A DNA stretch of 64,000 nt from Siderastrea siderea (GCA_964030785.1 OZ034971.1:39202804-39266803); one strand, 5' to 3'; positions 7,719 to 18,403 are shown, counted from the first letter of the stretch. Program-made: numbers and translations. The notes: a model not told the origin generated them from the letters alone.

Positions 7719-8175
7719 TCACTCCAGTTTCTTCAGTTCTCCATAAAAATGCCTGATCATCCCCCATTCATGTCCACAGTAGAGTTCCGATAGATGGGCA
7801 GCCATAAAAAAATCAAGTTCGTCGAACAGCCCCATGTTGATCGGCCAAAATCGCTCCTCCCTGGTCGGTACTATGCGACGCTCGATCCAGGGGATGATGC
7901 GGTCGGCCAGCGTTCTCTTTAACATACTGTACGTCAGGCTATGGAGATGGTCGACCATTCTCCGTGTCCACAAAACAAAGTAAAAACAAGCGAAGGAACG
8001 CCTCCACGCGTTGTCTTGTAAGGGGGCGCCATGCTTCCTCTCGTCTTGCATACATACGACTGATATGGCGTTCCACTGCCGTTCGCTCCGGGCCCACACG
8101 TCTCCGCAAGCTCTCTTCTCCTCCCACATTGATATTACTGGCTAGAGAGCCCAACCGCCTTCTCGTTTCGGACAT
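7719..8175 (-). pseudogene. Unknown helical protein, probably one gene split by a frameshift
   Basis: Two overlapping minus-strand frames share this interval. One starts at the ATG at 8175 (MSETRRRLGSLASNINVGG) and ends at 7,939; the other is open from 8,129 to a stop at 7,719 and looks protein-like only in its later part, from about 7,965 on. The good part of the first therefore leads into the good part of the second at about 7,950-7,990. Both parts are helical and rich in Arg, Leu and aromatic residues. No obvious slippery heptamer is visible at the junction, so I favour a one-base lesion over programmed frameshifting. No family is recognised. Two separate overlapping genes remain possible. 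Confidence 0.45.
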
Positions 8176-8357
8176 TTTTTCACTTCACCAAAGAACATAA
8201 GTCACCACAGCATCAACTCAAAGCTAGGAATGGCGTCCTGGGGCCTCCCTTGACTTATACACCCCGATCCGCGCAATGCCTGATGGTCTATCTAAGGAGG
8301 GGGGAGGGGGGTCCCCCAACCCCTTCCCCTCCCAAAGCATGATGGGGCCTTTCTCTC

Positions 8358-8404
8358 ATTGGCCCCTTCCCTCCCACGTGACCCTTTTGTTTCTCTATAA
8401 AAAC
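8358..8404 (+). promoter_or_regulatory. Promoter of the tandem RING-like gene
   Basis: A reversed CCAAT box (ATTGG, 8,358-8,362), a CACGTGAC E-box (8,375-8,382) and TATAAAAAC (8,396-8,404) lie in order upstream of the gene starting at 8,490. The E-box core is the same CACGTGAC found in the 70-bp repeats at the element end, which suggests shared regulation. Confidence 0.6.
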
Positions 8405-8421
8405 ACCACCTTCCCCATGCC

Positions 8422-8490
8422 ATGTTACAATCCCTGGATGATCGAGGCCTCAGTTCAGAAGCCCAACAAGTGATCGATCCTTTCACCTGA
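8422..8490 (+). CDS. Upstream open reading frame overlapping the RING-like start (TGATG)
   Basis: A 22-codon frame begins at the ATG at 8422 and ends with TGA at 8,488-8,490, whose last base is the first base of the ATG of the RING-like gene. A second short frame starts at 8,417 and ends at 8,473. Both ATGs lie between the TATA box and the main start, so ribosomes would meet them first. The TGATG overlap fits termination-reinitiation. I cannot tell whether the peptide itself matters. Confidence 0.4.
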   Translation: MLQSLDDRGLSSEAQQVIDPFT

Positions 8491-9335
8491 TGGCTCAATC
8501 CAAACCATGTGTGCTCTGTAGGGAACCTGTCACCAAACAAATCATTTTGACCTGCTGCGAAGAACCCTGTCATCTAACCTGTGCCACCCGGTGGGGAAAA
8601 AAAAGTACCGGTCTTTACAGTGGTTGCATGTCCTGTATCCAAGGGATTGGCATAACAGTCCTTGAAATCCTCAATGAAGAATGGAAAGAAGACCCCCAAT
8701 TTGTGAAAGAAGTCAAACGTAACTGGTACTACAATACTTATCCGGGAGTCACACATCGCCGCTATCCTCTCTGGTATGGTATCTGTTATCAATTCAAGCG
8801 CACTGAACCAATATGTTCGGGAGGCGTCCAAGGGTTCTGGGGAAGACACCTCAACAGGTATTCCCAATCTACAGAAACCCCTTTTCTTGGCCACACCCCA
8901 AGCGAAGTCATTTCAAGAATGAAACAACTGAATCCTTTCCCCACCTACCCGTGTGTCGTCTGTAAGGAAAGTGTCAGCAATCAAATCATATTGATCTGCT
9001 GCAAATACCCCTGTCATGTAGCCTGTGCTGACAACTGGAGAAAGAGTCCTCATCTAATCACCAAATGTGTTTACATCCCACAAGGCCATTCCACCACAGT
9101 CATTGAAATCCTCAATTACGATTGGAAAGAAGACCCCCAATTTGTGAAAGAAGTCAACCGTATCTGGAATGGTCATCTGTGGTATGGTATTTGTCATACA
9201 GGCACCGGAGCCGTTGAAGGATTCTGGGGAAAAATCTTCAAGTTTCCGGATACAAGCAGCAACATACCCCATTTTCTTGGCCACACCCAAAGCGAAGTCA
9301 TTCCACACATGAAGAACATTTTGAAATGTCAGTAA
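8490..9335 (+). CDS. Protein with two tandem RING-like zinc-binding repeats
   Basis: The 281-residue protein is an internal duplication. Each half has a Cys/His cluster, then a stretch with WKEDPQFVKEV, a WYGIC segment, a GFWG segment and a final FLGHT-SEV motif. In repeat 1 the ligands are C7, C10, C22/C23, C27, H28, C31, C46 and C49, close to a cross-brace RING or treble-clef pattern. Repeat 2 keeps the first cluster (CVVC, CC, CH, C) but lacks the second member of the last Cys pair. RING-like viral proteins often act as ubiquitin ligases or adaptors; that is inference. AATAAA at 9,382-9,387 follows the stop. No wider family is recognised. Confidence 0.65.
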   Translation: MAQSKPCVLCREPVTKQIILTCCEEPCHLTCATRWGKKSTGLYSGCMSCIQGIGITVLEILNEEWKEDPQFVKEVKRNWYYNTYPGVTHRRYPLWYGICYQFKRTEPICSGGVQGFWGRHLNRYSQSTETPFLGHTPSEVISRMKQLNPFPTYPCVVCKESVSNQIILICCKYPCHVACADNWRKSPHLITKCVYIPQGHSTTVIEILNYDWKEDPQFVKEVNRIWNGHLWYGICHTGTGAVEGFWGKIFKFPDTSSNIPHFLGHTQSEVIPHMKNILKCQ

Positions 9336-9381
9336 GGACCCCATGTTTGGACTCACTTGTTGTCAAACAATACGAAGGACC

Positions 9382-9424
9382 AATAAAAGATGTTCCATGA
9401 CACTTTGTTGTTGTGATCTTTATT
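9382..9424. terminator. Convergent poly(A) signals
   Basis: AATAAA on the plus strand (9,382-9,387) ends the RING-like gene, and AATAAA on the minus strand (9,419-9,424) ends the third virion-type gene. The two stop codons are only 120 bases apart, so the transcripts are expected to end in a compact convergent 3' region. Confidence 0.6.
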
Positions 9425-9455
9425 AAATGATTCACTACATAACACCATCGACTGT

Positions 9456-10508
9456 TCATGTTCGTTGACTTTTTCTGGAAAGTTCAAGGGTAATGATAGT
9501 TCTCCCTTGTTTGAAAGGAGCCGGTTGTCCATTGGCTGTTTGAATGTCCATGGCAATACTGTCAAAGATGGTTTTGCCAAGAGGAAAATACATCCGTTGC
9601 GTCGTATCAAATTGATGATCGGTATTGCCAGCATCCAAGGTACGTAAAAATCCTTTTTGTTGATTTCCCACAATGCTCTGCGCCACCAGATCCGTGTAAA
9701 TCATCAATTGTTGTTGCCCTTGTTGCGGTTTGACCGTTTGGGTGCTGGGAAATACTTGTCGACTGAGATTCGGACCCAAGAACAAATAATAATTGAAATC
9801 GGGGTGGGTAAAACTAATGGATACAATGCCATGCGGTGGATATTTGTTGACAGGACCGATGGTTGTTTCCCATTTATGGCGATCGTCGTAATCCACGATA
9901 TTTTTGACCAGATAATTTTTTTCTTGGACGACGAGCTCACTTGGCGTTCCATCTTTCACCAGGCCCATCAGGCCGGCCAATTTCCATTCCATTTCAAATT
10001 GCATGTTGGCTGGTATCAGTACATACAACGAATCTAATTCGGGGGCGATGCTTGTATTGGTGATTTTCACGTAGGGTTGAGCCAGGTTGAGAGCAGCTAG
10101 TTGTTGTCGTTTCGCTTGATCGTCCACGTCCATTTTGGTTATATCCATCATGACGTCCATGTGTTGTTTTTCTATTTCGTACGCAATGGCAATCCATGCT
10201 TCTTTCAAATTGGTGTAATACCCTGGGGGCAAATGGATTTGTTTGGTCACTTGAATCGGAGCCGTTCCATCCGCACGTTTTGGTATGTATTTCACATCTG
10301 TTTTCATCCAATGTTTTTGACTATCTTCTTGCGTCCAATTCTGCTTGGTTTGATCTTCCAATTGTTGATTAAAACCAGGGTGGGAGATATGAACCAAAGC
10401 CGCTTCCCAATCATCTTCTACCAAATAATATAAATGAGGAAGTCTGGCCGTAAATTTTTGCCCCGTGCCTTGTGCTTGATCACTGATCAGGGTGATGTAA
10501 AAACTCAT
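9456..10508 (-). CDS. Virion-type protein, SFYVTL family, paralogue C
   Basis: The 350-residue protein starts MSFYITLISDQAQGTG and keeps the family landmarks: an early LVEDDWEAALVHIS segment, YTDLVAQSIVGN in the last quarter, YFPLGKTIFDSI, and a final FKQGRTIITLEL. It is much more diverged from paralogues A and B than they are from each other and lies at the opposite side of the gene cluster, so it is an older duplicate. A TATAAAA at 10,540-10,546 on the minus strand lies 32 bases before the ATG, and the 70-bp repeats with E-box and ETS-like sites are immediately upstream. The function is unknown; a structural role is likely from the family's association with Polintons. Confidence 0.7.
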   Translation of the reverse strand: MSFYITLISDQAQGTGQKFTARLPHLYYLVEDDWEAALVHISHPGFNQQLEDQTKQNWTQEDSQKHWMKTDVKYIPKRADGTAPIQVTKQIHLPPGYYTNLKEAWIAIAYEIEKQHMDVMMDITKMDVDDQAKRQQLAALNLAQPYVKITNTSIAPELDSLYVLIPANMQFEMEWKLAGLMGLVKDGTPSELVVQEKNYLVKNIVDYDDRHKWETTIGPVNKYPPHGIVSISFTHPDFNYYLFLGPNLSRQVFPSTQTVKPQQGQQQLMIYTDLVAQSIVGNQQKGFLRTLDAGNTDHQFDTTQRMYFPLGKTIFDSIAMDIQTANGQPAPFKQGRTIITLELSRKSQRT

Positions 10509-10580
10509 CGTGATTACTCCCTAACCCTGGGTTTACCCTTTTATACCTACCCCCGCTGCAAAAATTGGACTTTGGACTTT

Positions 10581-10858
10581 GAGCCCGCGTTTTCTCAGCG
10601 GTTTTACTCCACCTTGAGCCCACGATCCATTTTTCAGACTGCTCAGCGGTTTCTCATCCTAAAACACGTGACTTCCGGTTGTATGAGCCCGCGAACCCTT
10701 TTTTCAGACTGGTCAGCGGTTTCTCATTCCAAATCACGTGACTTCCGGTTGCATGAGCCCCCGATCCTTTTTTCCCACTGGTCAGTGGTTTCCCATCCTA
10801 AAAACACGTGACTTCCGGTTGCATGAGCCCGCGATCCTTTTTTCCTACTGGTCAGTGG
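10581..10858 (-). repeat. 70-bp tandem repeats with E-box and ETS-like sites, near the element's right end
   Basis: Units begin GAGCCC at 10,616, 10,685, 10,755 and 10,825 (69, 70, 70 bp), preceded by a partial unit at 10,581. Three units contain CACGTGACTTCCGGTT, joining a CACGTG E-box to an ACTTCCGG ETS-type site, and all share a TGGTCAG or CTCAGCGG word. The array lies upstream of the minus-strand gene at 9,456-10,508 and adjoins the host boundary, so it may act as promoter/enhancer, as part of the terminal repeat, or both. Confidence 0.7.
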
Positions 10859-10860
10859 TG

Positions 10861-11875
10861 TTAGTATGCGCAACCCCATAACCAATCACAACTCAGAACA
10901 GGGGGTGTGTATGCAAATTAACATAGGAAATTTGCCCATACGAGCCCAATTTACTACTGCTGTAGCAATCCAGGGGCCCCTTCCCGTAGGGGGGGTCTGG
11001 GGCATGCTCCCCCAGAAAATTTTGGAATCAAGAAGCCCGGAAATGCCATTTCCTGCATTCTGGCATCAAATTAAGTACTAAATATTGATTAAGTAACGAC
11101 AGCATTAGTGACTAAGCGCAGCAAACAGGTTCATGCACATCTGTGGCGTCCCCTTTCCGTCAAAAAAAGCCTTGGATACCCGGGCAATGCAATCATCACG
11201 CGGTAAAATTTGCATGTACAGCAACTCTTTGCTAGCGGCGACAACACGCCGACAAGACAAGTCATTTCACAACACACTGGCAGCATGAAGTTAGTTTATA
11301 CGGCCTCGGCTCAGTCAAATTTCGTTGGAGAATCTTTATTTATGAAAGTGTTTACGGATATTAACTACAGAAACCAAAGGGAAATCTTTTCAAAAGACAT
11401 TTGAATTATGAAGCGACTGAAACTGCAATTTTGCCGTGGTAAAGAAATCCAGTCACTGTCCAGTGAATAATCTTAACTTTGATTTTTTGCGGCGAGTTCG
11501 ACAACTGGATAAAACTACGAATGGAAAAACAATGGTAATAATTTAGTTAACATATCTGTTTCTGTTTCCGGTCTTGATCTTTTTTTAAATTATGCTAAAA
11601 TACTGCTGCCTCCCGTTTGTTTACGGCTGGGTTCCATCGTCGAAGCACATGGACCGGAACTGAAGAACAAATGTGATCGAGGCAAGAATTGACACCAGTC
11701 CCTCTCCTCTGTTTAATCAACATGGCTGACTACGCAACTAAACCATCGCGCGTTGAAATCGTTAATACCGTGACCTTTCAGAAATGTACTATTTCATATT
11801 TAACAGGTGAGAAATTGTGTGACTCAAGAAACTCAAGGGACTCAAAAGAAATTTAATGTTAGAAAGTAGGCGGCG
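10861..11875. other. Intergenic host DNA
   Basis: No convincing gene. It includes a dispersed GC-rich word, GGGGCATGCTCCCCCAGAAA (near 11,000), that recurs in inverted orientation near 50,890, so a repeat fragment is present close to the element boundary. Confidence 0.5.
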
Positions 11876-13066
11876 ATGATTTGGGAAGTAGGCGGCAAAA
11901 TTCGCCGGTTGCCGGCTTCTATTGAAACCCCTGCCTTTGTGAAATCAGACTTTAAGTCGTGGGACCTTTCCCCAATTGAGAAAACTCACTTGCAGTTTTG
12001 TAAACGATACTTAGAAGTACATAACAAGGCATCCAATATTGCATGCAGAGCCGAACTTGGTAAATTCCCTCTGATCATTGATATAAATAAGAAGATACTA
12101 AGTTATCTAAATTACTTACACCAAAAGGATGAAAACTCTATAGTCAGACAAGCCTTAAAAATAAAATATATATGAAAATATATATGAAAATATATGAAAA
12201 ATAAATGAATATGAAAAATAAATATGAAAAAAATATAAATATGAATAAATATAAATATAAATATGAAAAATAAATATGAAAAAAATAAATATGAAAAATA
12301 TGAAAAATAAATGAATACTATAATACTATAATTTTAATCACTTTAACTATAGTTCATTAAATGATTGTAAAATTAAACAGTATATTAATATCATGAAACA
12401 GAAGTATATTTCACATTGGAATCAGACCCTACAAAACTCGCAAAAACTTAGTTTTTATAACACTATTAAAAATAATTATAGCCCTAGCTCTACCTACTTA
12501 GATTTAACAAGGAAGAACCCTTTAAGGAAAACATTAGTAAAACTGAGAATAAGCTGTCACAAACTTAGGATCGAAACAGGTAGATACGACAATATACCTC
12601 GTAATGAAAGAATATGCAACTTCTGCAATTGCAACAAAATTGAAGATGAAACTCATTTTTTGTTAGATTGCCCAGCTTATTCTCAGGTAAGCGGCATATT
12701 CTTTTCTAAAATAGAATCCAAACTTCCATTACTACGACTACTACCACGCGAAACTCTATTATCACATCTTATGAATTCCACTGACTACTTTGTAAACATT
12801 AAGCTAATCTCATCTATCTCGCATGCTTTGAATTGAGAGACAATCTCGTTACAATGATCACCACTTCGAACAGTTAAATGAACAATTATTGTTAGTAATT
12901 GTTTCATATATTTTATATAATATTTTTTTCTTTGTTATGTTATGTTATTTTCTACTTTACTAATTATCTTAGTTAATGAAATAATATGTAATTAAATTTA
13001 AGTAGCTTTTGCAATACTACCAAATTTCTATGTAGTCATGCAAAAAAAGCTTGTTGTTGTTGTTGT
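11876..13066 (+). mobile_element. Non-LTR retrotransposon (LINE) 3' fragment with TTG tail
   Basis: Two coding blocks belong together: one ending with LQFCKRYLEVHNKASN and LGKFPLIID (to about 12,170), and one from about 12,390 to 12,836 with SPSSTYLDL and a terminal CNFC-N-C-ETHFLLDCP zinc-knuckle. These are typical of the C-terminal tail of LINE polyproteins. An AT-rich insert of AAATATGAA-like repeats (12,165-12,330) separates them. About 230 bases after the stop is a (TTG)n tract at 13,051-13,066, the kind of short tandem tail left by some LINE clades. The reverse transcriptase core is absent, so this is a 5'-truncated dead copy. Confidence 0.7.
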
Positions 13067-15484
13067 ATTAACTTAAGAATACGAAATCCAGGTGAAAGTT
13101 CTTGAGCGAAGTGAATATACTTTGGGGACAAAACTTATTGACTTCTTATAGACTTCTGACGACTTTTATAAAAAAAATGTTTTATAGATTTACCTCCGTA
13201 TGCGCATTCCATAATAAGGTTTGTTTACTTTAACTAGTTTGCCATTAAATAATCGCCTTAGCTTTCTATGCAGTACACACCCAACACGGTGGAAAGATAC
13301 TGATGAGACGTCGCATTGCCAATAGTATGTGAAAAATCTGTTGGCTATTTGTCGTTATTCTTTCTCCTTCCAAGCCAAAATGGAAATATTTTATTGTTTG
13401 TTATTTAAAATATACTAATCCACCAAAGAGTAGGTGTAGCAGTTTGCTTCGTTGTCATTGTCGCTTTTCTGTATATTTTTACAGACTTTGGATGGCAAAA
13501 GGAGTACTCTTCGGCACAGTGGTTACGGATACCACATGGAACTAACTAAACATGCTAAAGGAACTACGTTTCAAACGGAATTACTGACCGTAGTGCAAAT
13601 GTACTTCACACCGTCAAACAGGGAAAATATTCGCTGACGTCAAGACCCGGGCATCAAACGTGTACCTTATTGGATTAAAGACGGTTCTACAGCAGCTATA
13701 CTTTGCATAACAACTGCTTTAGTTAATAGAGTGTGTATTCAATATAATTGACGTCGCCATCTTAGTCCGATCCGTGTCTGTGTGAGTTGGTAGGCAACTT
13801 TCCTTGCTTTTGTTTCTCAGCCAGTGCAACTGCAAGCTTGTGAACTATGAAAGAAATAAATGTAAGCAATTGAAAATGATCCAAAAATGGGGATTTACGA
13901 AACGCAGTCCAATGCATGGAGATTTTTTCAAAATAAAGATTTTGTCGTTTACTAGCCTGTGCGCGGCAGAATTTTTTGTCAAGATTCGCCTTCCATTCTC
14001 ATGTAAACGATTGAAAACAAAGGTCTTGGAAAACAATGAGTTCAACAATAAACAAGTCACTCCATTTAAAGTAGCTTTTCGAATGGAAGAAAGAAAACGA
14101 TTCACAACGGAAAGAGGTGGAAGGGCCTTTTAAGATTTAAAAATCTTGTGATAAAATCCCGAGGTGTGGTTGAATTGAAAGCTATTGAACAACTGTAAGA
14201 TACCAGTTGCATTACCATTTCTTTTTTCATGCTGCAGCTCTTTTTCCATGACTTCACAAAACACTCTTTCCTTGAACCTTTCCTGATTTTTGAGCTTGAA
14301 CACACGCGGACCATTCACCTAACGCACCTGCATGTATTCATCCTCTCCACGAGTTCTTCTCTTCTATAAATGTCGAGTGGACTCATCCTCGCTTTATCCC
14401 CACCTTCGCCCAACCCCCAGTTGGTTTAACTTTCCGCTTCCAATCGCGTGCAACTGAATTCTGAACTAAGAATACTTTTAATAGGAAACCACTTTTCAAT
14501 GTACATTTCCACTGTGATACTTAAACGCTTGCTGACATAAAATATCTAGAATATAATTAATAATATTCTAGTCTTGTACCTCTAACGCAGTAATTATCAG
14601 TGAATTAAATCAGTGTAGAAAAAGGTGCCTTAAATTTGTCAATAGTAAAAGGTGCTCTAAACGATTCCAATTTGTATCTTGATTATGCTTTAAAATGTCA
14701 ATATCTCAGAGATTTTAGCTTATTATTAAAAGGCCAAAACTGTTGAAGTGTGTTTGCCAATTTACCCTGTGAAAATGGTATGAGTACGCTATTACACTCG
14801 TTTGCGATAACTTTTTTTTTTACAATACGTAATTACATATAATACAAATACTCCACACTTTTCTACAACGATACAGGCTTTGTAGACTACAAGACGAAAT
14901 TTACAAAGAAATGCTTAACAATAACTTATAATACTGATTACTAAAACAATAAGTTATAATACTCAATTACAAAATAATACAATAACCTACAGCGCAAAAA
15001 CATAGGTAAACGAATTGTTTGGCATAGAGCATTAGCACAGCTAACAACAAACCACCCTGACAAACAGACGGACGCACACAGGAGTCACACACATACCTCT
15101 AGGTCCTCTAGCCCTATAACACAGCGGCCCAAGTTTCTGTAATTGTTCCAGATTGTTATTTGTAGATGCTACTGTTCGCAGAATAGTAAGCTTGCTTTTC
15201 AGGCGTGAGAGAAAACCTTCAAAGTCCAGGCTGCCATTGCCTACACTTGTGGTGAAAATGTGGTATTTTGCGATAATGAGCGTTTAGTTGAGCACTAGCC
15301 AGGTGTTGATTTTTTGTGCCAGCCGTACAGAATCACGCTTTCGGGCAAATTTATTTGTTCCTGAACTGGTTCCAAAACGACGAGGAATGATGACACGAAA
15401 ACAACATGTAGCTTAAAGATTGCCTTTCAGAATTTCACAAGGGGCATATGTCACTGTATTTTATACCCGCACGGAACAAGCTAG
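13067..15484. other. Intergenic DNA without recognised genes
   Basis: Short open frames occur (for example 13,804-14,133, plus) but show no recognisable domains, splice context or conserved motifs. I see no repeats beyond AT-rich runs and nothing I can annotate. Confidence 0.4.
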
Positions 15485-16960
15485 CTAGATTGCGTGGCTA
15501 AGATGTTATGAATGATTTTAAACTGGAAATTATCAACTTTGGCTCGTTCAAAATTTGAAATGGAAGTATATAGACATTTTGGATGTTGTTTGTACTGAAG
15601 CCATAATTTAAAATCTTGCTCTCAGCTGCTGGTACAGAGTAGCTTTTGCCAAGTATGGTCGAGTAAGCTATTTTGGTGGAGGGAAGTAAGAGAGACGGTA
15701 AGAGTTCTGATGGGGCAACTCTTGAGACATCCGTTTTTTGGATGTTTTCTTTCCAACTTGCGCGCGGGGATAGCATTTAATAGGCCATAATAGACAGTGA
15801 AAGGTACTTCTAGGTCGAATTTTGCTTTAAGATCGGTTAGGGAAAGAAAATTTGAGTCTTCGTTAAATAAATTCTTGATATGAATTCTTTCCTTTTTGAG
15901 CTAGGATTTATACATAATTGGTTTTCCAACCACGAGAATGTTACGATTGTTCCAGATTATTTGGTTCTGTGCTGCTTTTTCATCCTTAGTTAAGAGCTTA
16001 AAATTTTGCCAGTAACTCAGAATGGTTCGGTAAAATTCAGGCAGGTTTTGAAGGACGCAAAAATGAATATCATACTGACATTGAGTGAAAAACGCGAATC
16101 CATCGTATTGGCTCAATGCCTGTTCTGGAATTATTTTCCACGCGGCGTGGTTGTTTTCTGCAATTCTTTTAATCCAAGCTAATTTGAGTGACCGTTCCAT
16201 AATTTCAAAGTCAGTCAGTTTTAGTCCACCATGCTTTTTTTCGGCAATAATAGTCTTTTACTTTATTTTGGCAGGTTTGCCATCCCAAATTAAGTTAAAA
16301 ATGATTTTGTTAATTCTCTCTACAGTATGTTTCGACATTGCCAATACAGAAGCGTTGTAAATTAGTTTGGACAGGCCTAATGTTTTCACAATGTGTATTT
16401 TTCCAGTAAGAGTGAGTTTTCTTCGCTTTCCAATGTGGCTGTCTTATCTTCCAAATTAAGCCGTCTTGTCACGTTCAGATTCAGAAGAAAAGTACACTCC
16501 AAGGGCGAGAACAGGATCATGTGGCCACCTGAAACCGAAGGGTTTCTCCGTACGGCTTTTCCATGTACCTAACCACATGGCTTCTGTTTTGCTGGTGTTA
16601 ATTTCTAGGCCACTAACTTTTTTGAATTCTTCTAAAAGTTTTAATAATCTTGGCACTGAGTCGTAGTCACGTACCAGGACCGTGGTGTCATCCGCATATT
16701 GTGTGATTTTTATTTCTTTTTGGCCTACATTAATACCAGTCCTTTGATATTCGGGTCGTTTTTTAAAGCCCTAGCGAAAAGTTCGATTCTGATAACAAAA
16801 AGGAGGCCCGCCGGGACAACCTTGCCTAACTCCTCGCTCAAGAAGAAAGAATTCGGATGCGTGGCCGTTTGCGATAACTTGCTATCAGAACCAAGTTTAG
16901 CAGCGCTCGAGTGACAGAAAATTAAAAAAACAGTTGTTAAAAAATGCAACCCTGTTGAAG
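15485..16960 (-). mobile_element. Degenerate LINE reverse transcriptase fragment
   Basis: Reading the minus strand from about 16,950 there are pieces of the RT palm (LLFVIRIELFARALKNDP), then after a frameshift GINVGQKEIKITQYADDTT with the catalytic YADD, then SGLEINTSKTEAMWLG and a PFGFRWP-LGVYFS block, followed by connection-region pieces down to about 15,500 (SLTDLKAKFDLEVPFTVYYG). This order matches cnidarian LINE elements. At least one frameshift separates the blocks, so the copy is dead. Confidence 0.75.
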
Positions 16961-17222
16961 AATATAAAAGTAAATTGTAGTTGCGCGGTAGACATAATAG
17001 ATGATCCGGCTGGTGGCGTTTAATTCGGGGATTCCCCTGAGGCCCTCAGATGACGTAACACAATATGTGTTTCCGCTTTTCTAGGAAAAGACTTTCACAT
17101 ACGTTCTGTAAAGACCGCTTGCGTAACACAAATTTTAGCAAAAAAATAATTCTAATTATTTCCATATCACCCCTCCTGTTTCTCCAACAGAAATAAGATA
17201 ATCTTTCAAGGGAGATGCCTTA

Positions 17223-18113
17223 ATGCAGGGTTCAATTCTACCTGTTACCATCCCCCCCCGGGCACACCCCCGGGGATTTGCAATTTTTTTCTTACTTGGC
17301 GGTCTATTCCCCACCCCCGGGCACGCAGAAAGAGACAATTCCCAACCCCCGGGACTCCTCATCGACCAAAATTGATTTCCGTTCAATAGCACAACCTGCA
17401 ACCAGACGTTTTGACAAGAACTTAAACGCTTTTCTGGAGTTTACTGAACGAAGGATATTACATAGTATTAAAAAACATGGACACTACATTGAAGAAGAAA
17501 ACTGAAGAAAAAAGTCTAACCGCACTGGCATTCTGCTGGCGAGTAAAGAAATGTTCTTCACCGCGTGTTTTATTAGCACATGGGCAAAAGAGGTCCGGTG
17601 AGCAAATTGATGACAGCATTTTAAAGGAGTTTTTCTTAGCTTGTTTCACAAGAACACTGGACTGAGATCTCTGTTTAATATAAAGCCGTGCATCTGTTTC
17701 ATACAAATACGCTGAAGAAATATTTCTATGTTTGTGATGAACGCCATCCATTCGAGTACGCATCAAAGGCACTTTCGTTTAACGATTTATAATAAACGTG
17801 CCTTTGAATACAGATTTTAATTTCGAGAGATTATTCTTGTCCAACCAGTCTGCTACAAATTCTAGAGATTTTCCCTGGAAACAGGCAGTCTTCTCTACGC
17901 GTTCCGGCGCCATTGTGTCAAATGAGAAGTGATAAGCTAGTGACGTGCTTCACAAGAAAAACGAGAAGTTGTTTTCAATTTGCCCCGCCCCCCCTACCCC
18001 CGGGACAAAACCGATTCAAACAATTCCCCACCCCCGGGCCCGAAGGGCTGGACTTGTCCCGGGGGTTGCCCGGGGGGGGGGGGGATGGTAACAGGTAAAA
18101 TTGAACCGTGCAT
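17223..18113. mobile_element. Foldback/MITE-like element with CCCGGG-rich arms (copy 1)
   Basis: The left end ATGCAGGGTTCAATTC with CCTGTTACCATCCCC is matched at the right end in inverted orientation with about two mismatches in 32 bases. Inside each terminus are runs of C or G and several short CCCCCGGG words. The core is AT-rich and non-coding. No clear target-site duplication is visible. Confidence 0.7.
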
Positions 18114-18403
18114 AAGTTATACTTAAACTGGACAATCTTGTTGTTATTGTTGCGTGACCCGGTGGCGAGCTCATCTCCCGACGAACATTGCCAAGAGCTC
18201 TCTTGACATTGCTGATTCCTAGAAACCAAGTTCACCTTTCCGAGAATTACCTTTGCAGTATTCAAAATAAAGTGGGAAATGAACAGTAAATTGCAGTTTC
18301 ATTCGTCTCTACTCCATCCGAATTCCTCATCCGTGGCCTTATGCTTTGATATAAAGAAAGGCTAATCGATAATTCGACATCAAATCAACGGCCCCTAACT
18401 GAC

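Larger units (their letters stand above)
1..10860. mobile_element. Polinton/Maverick (adintovirus-like) integrated element, right-hand part
   Basis: The segment is compact, intronless and visibly GC-richer than the DNA to its right. It encodes a double jelly-roll capsid protein, a retroviral-type integrase with chromodomain, Arg-rich core-type proteins and three related virion-type proteins. That set defines self-synthesising Polinton/Maverick elements and adintoviruses. The left part, where protein-primed DNA polymerase, packaging ATPase and protease would be expected, is outside the window, so no terminal inverted repeat can be matched. The right limit is inferred from the end of the 70-bp repeats near 10,858 and the return of dispersed cnidarian repeat sequence by about 10,970. 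Nearly all reading frames are open, which suggests a young insertion, with one apparent frameshift at 7,719-8,175. Confidence 0.9.

Noticed and set aside
7939..8129. Programmed ribosomal frameshifting between two overlapping frames
   Set aside because: No canonical slippery heptamer with a downstream stem was seen near the frame change; a simple one-base lesion is more economical.
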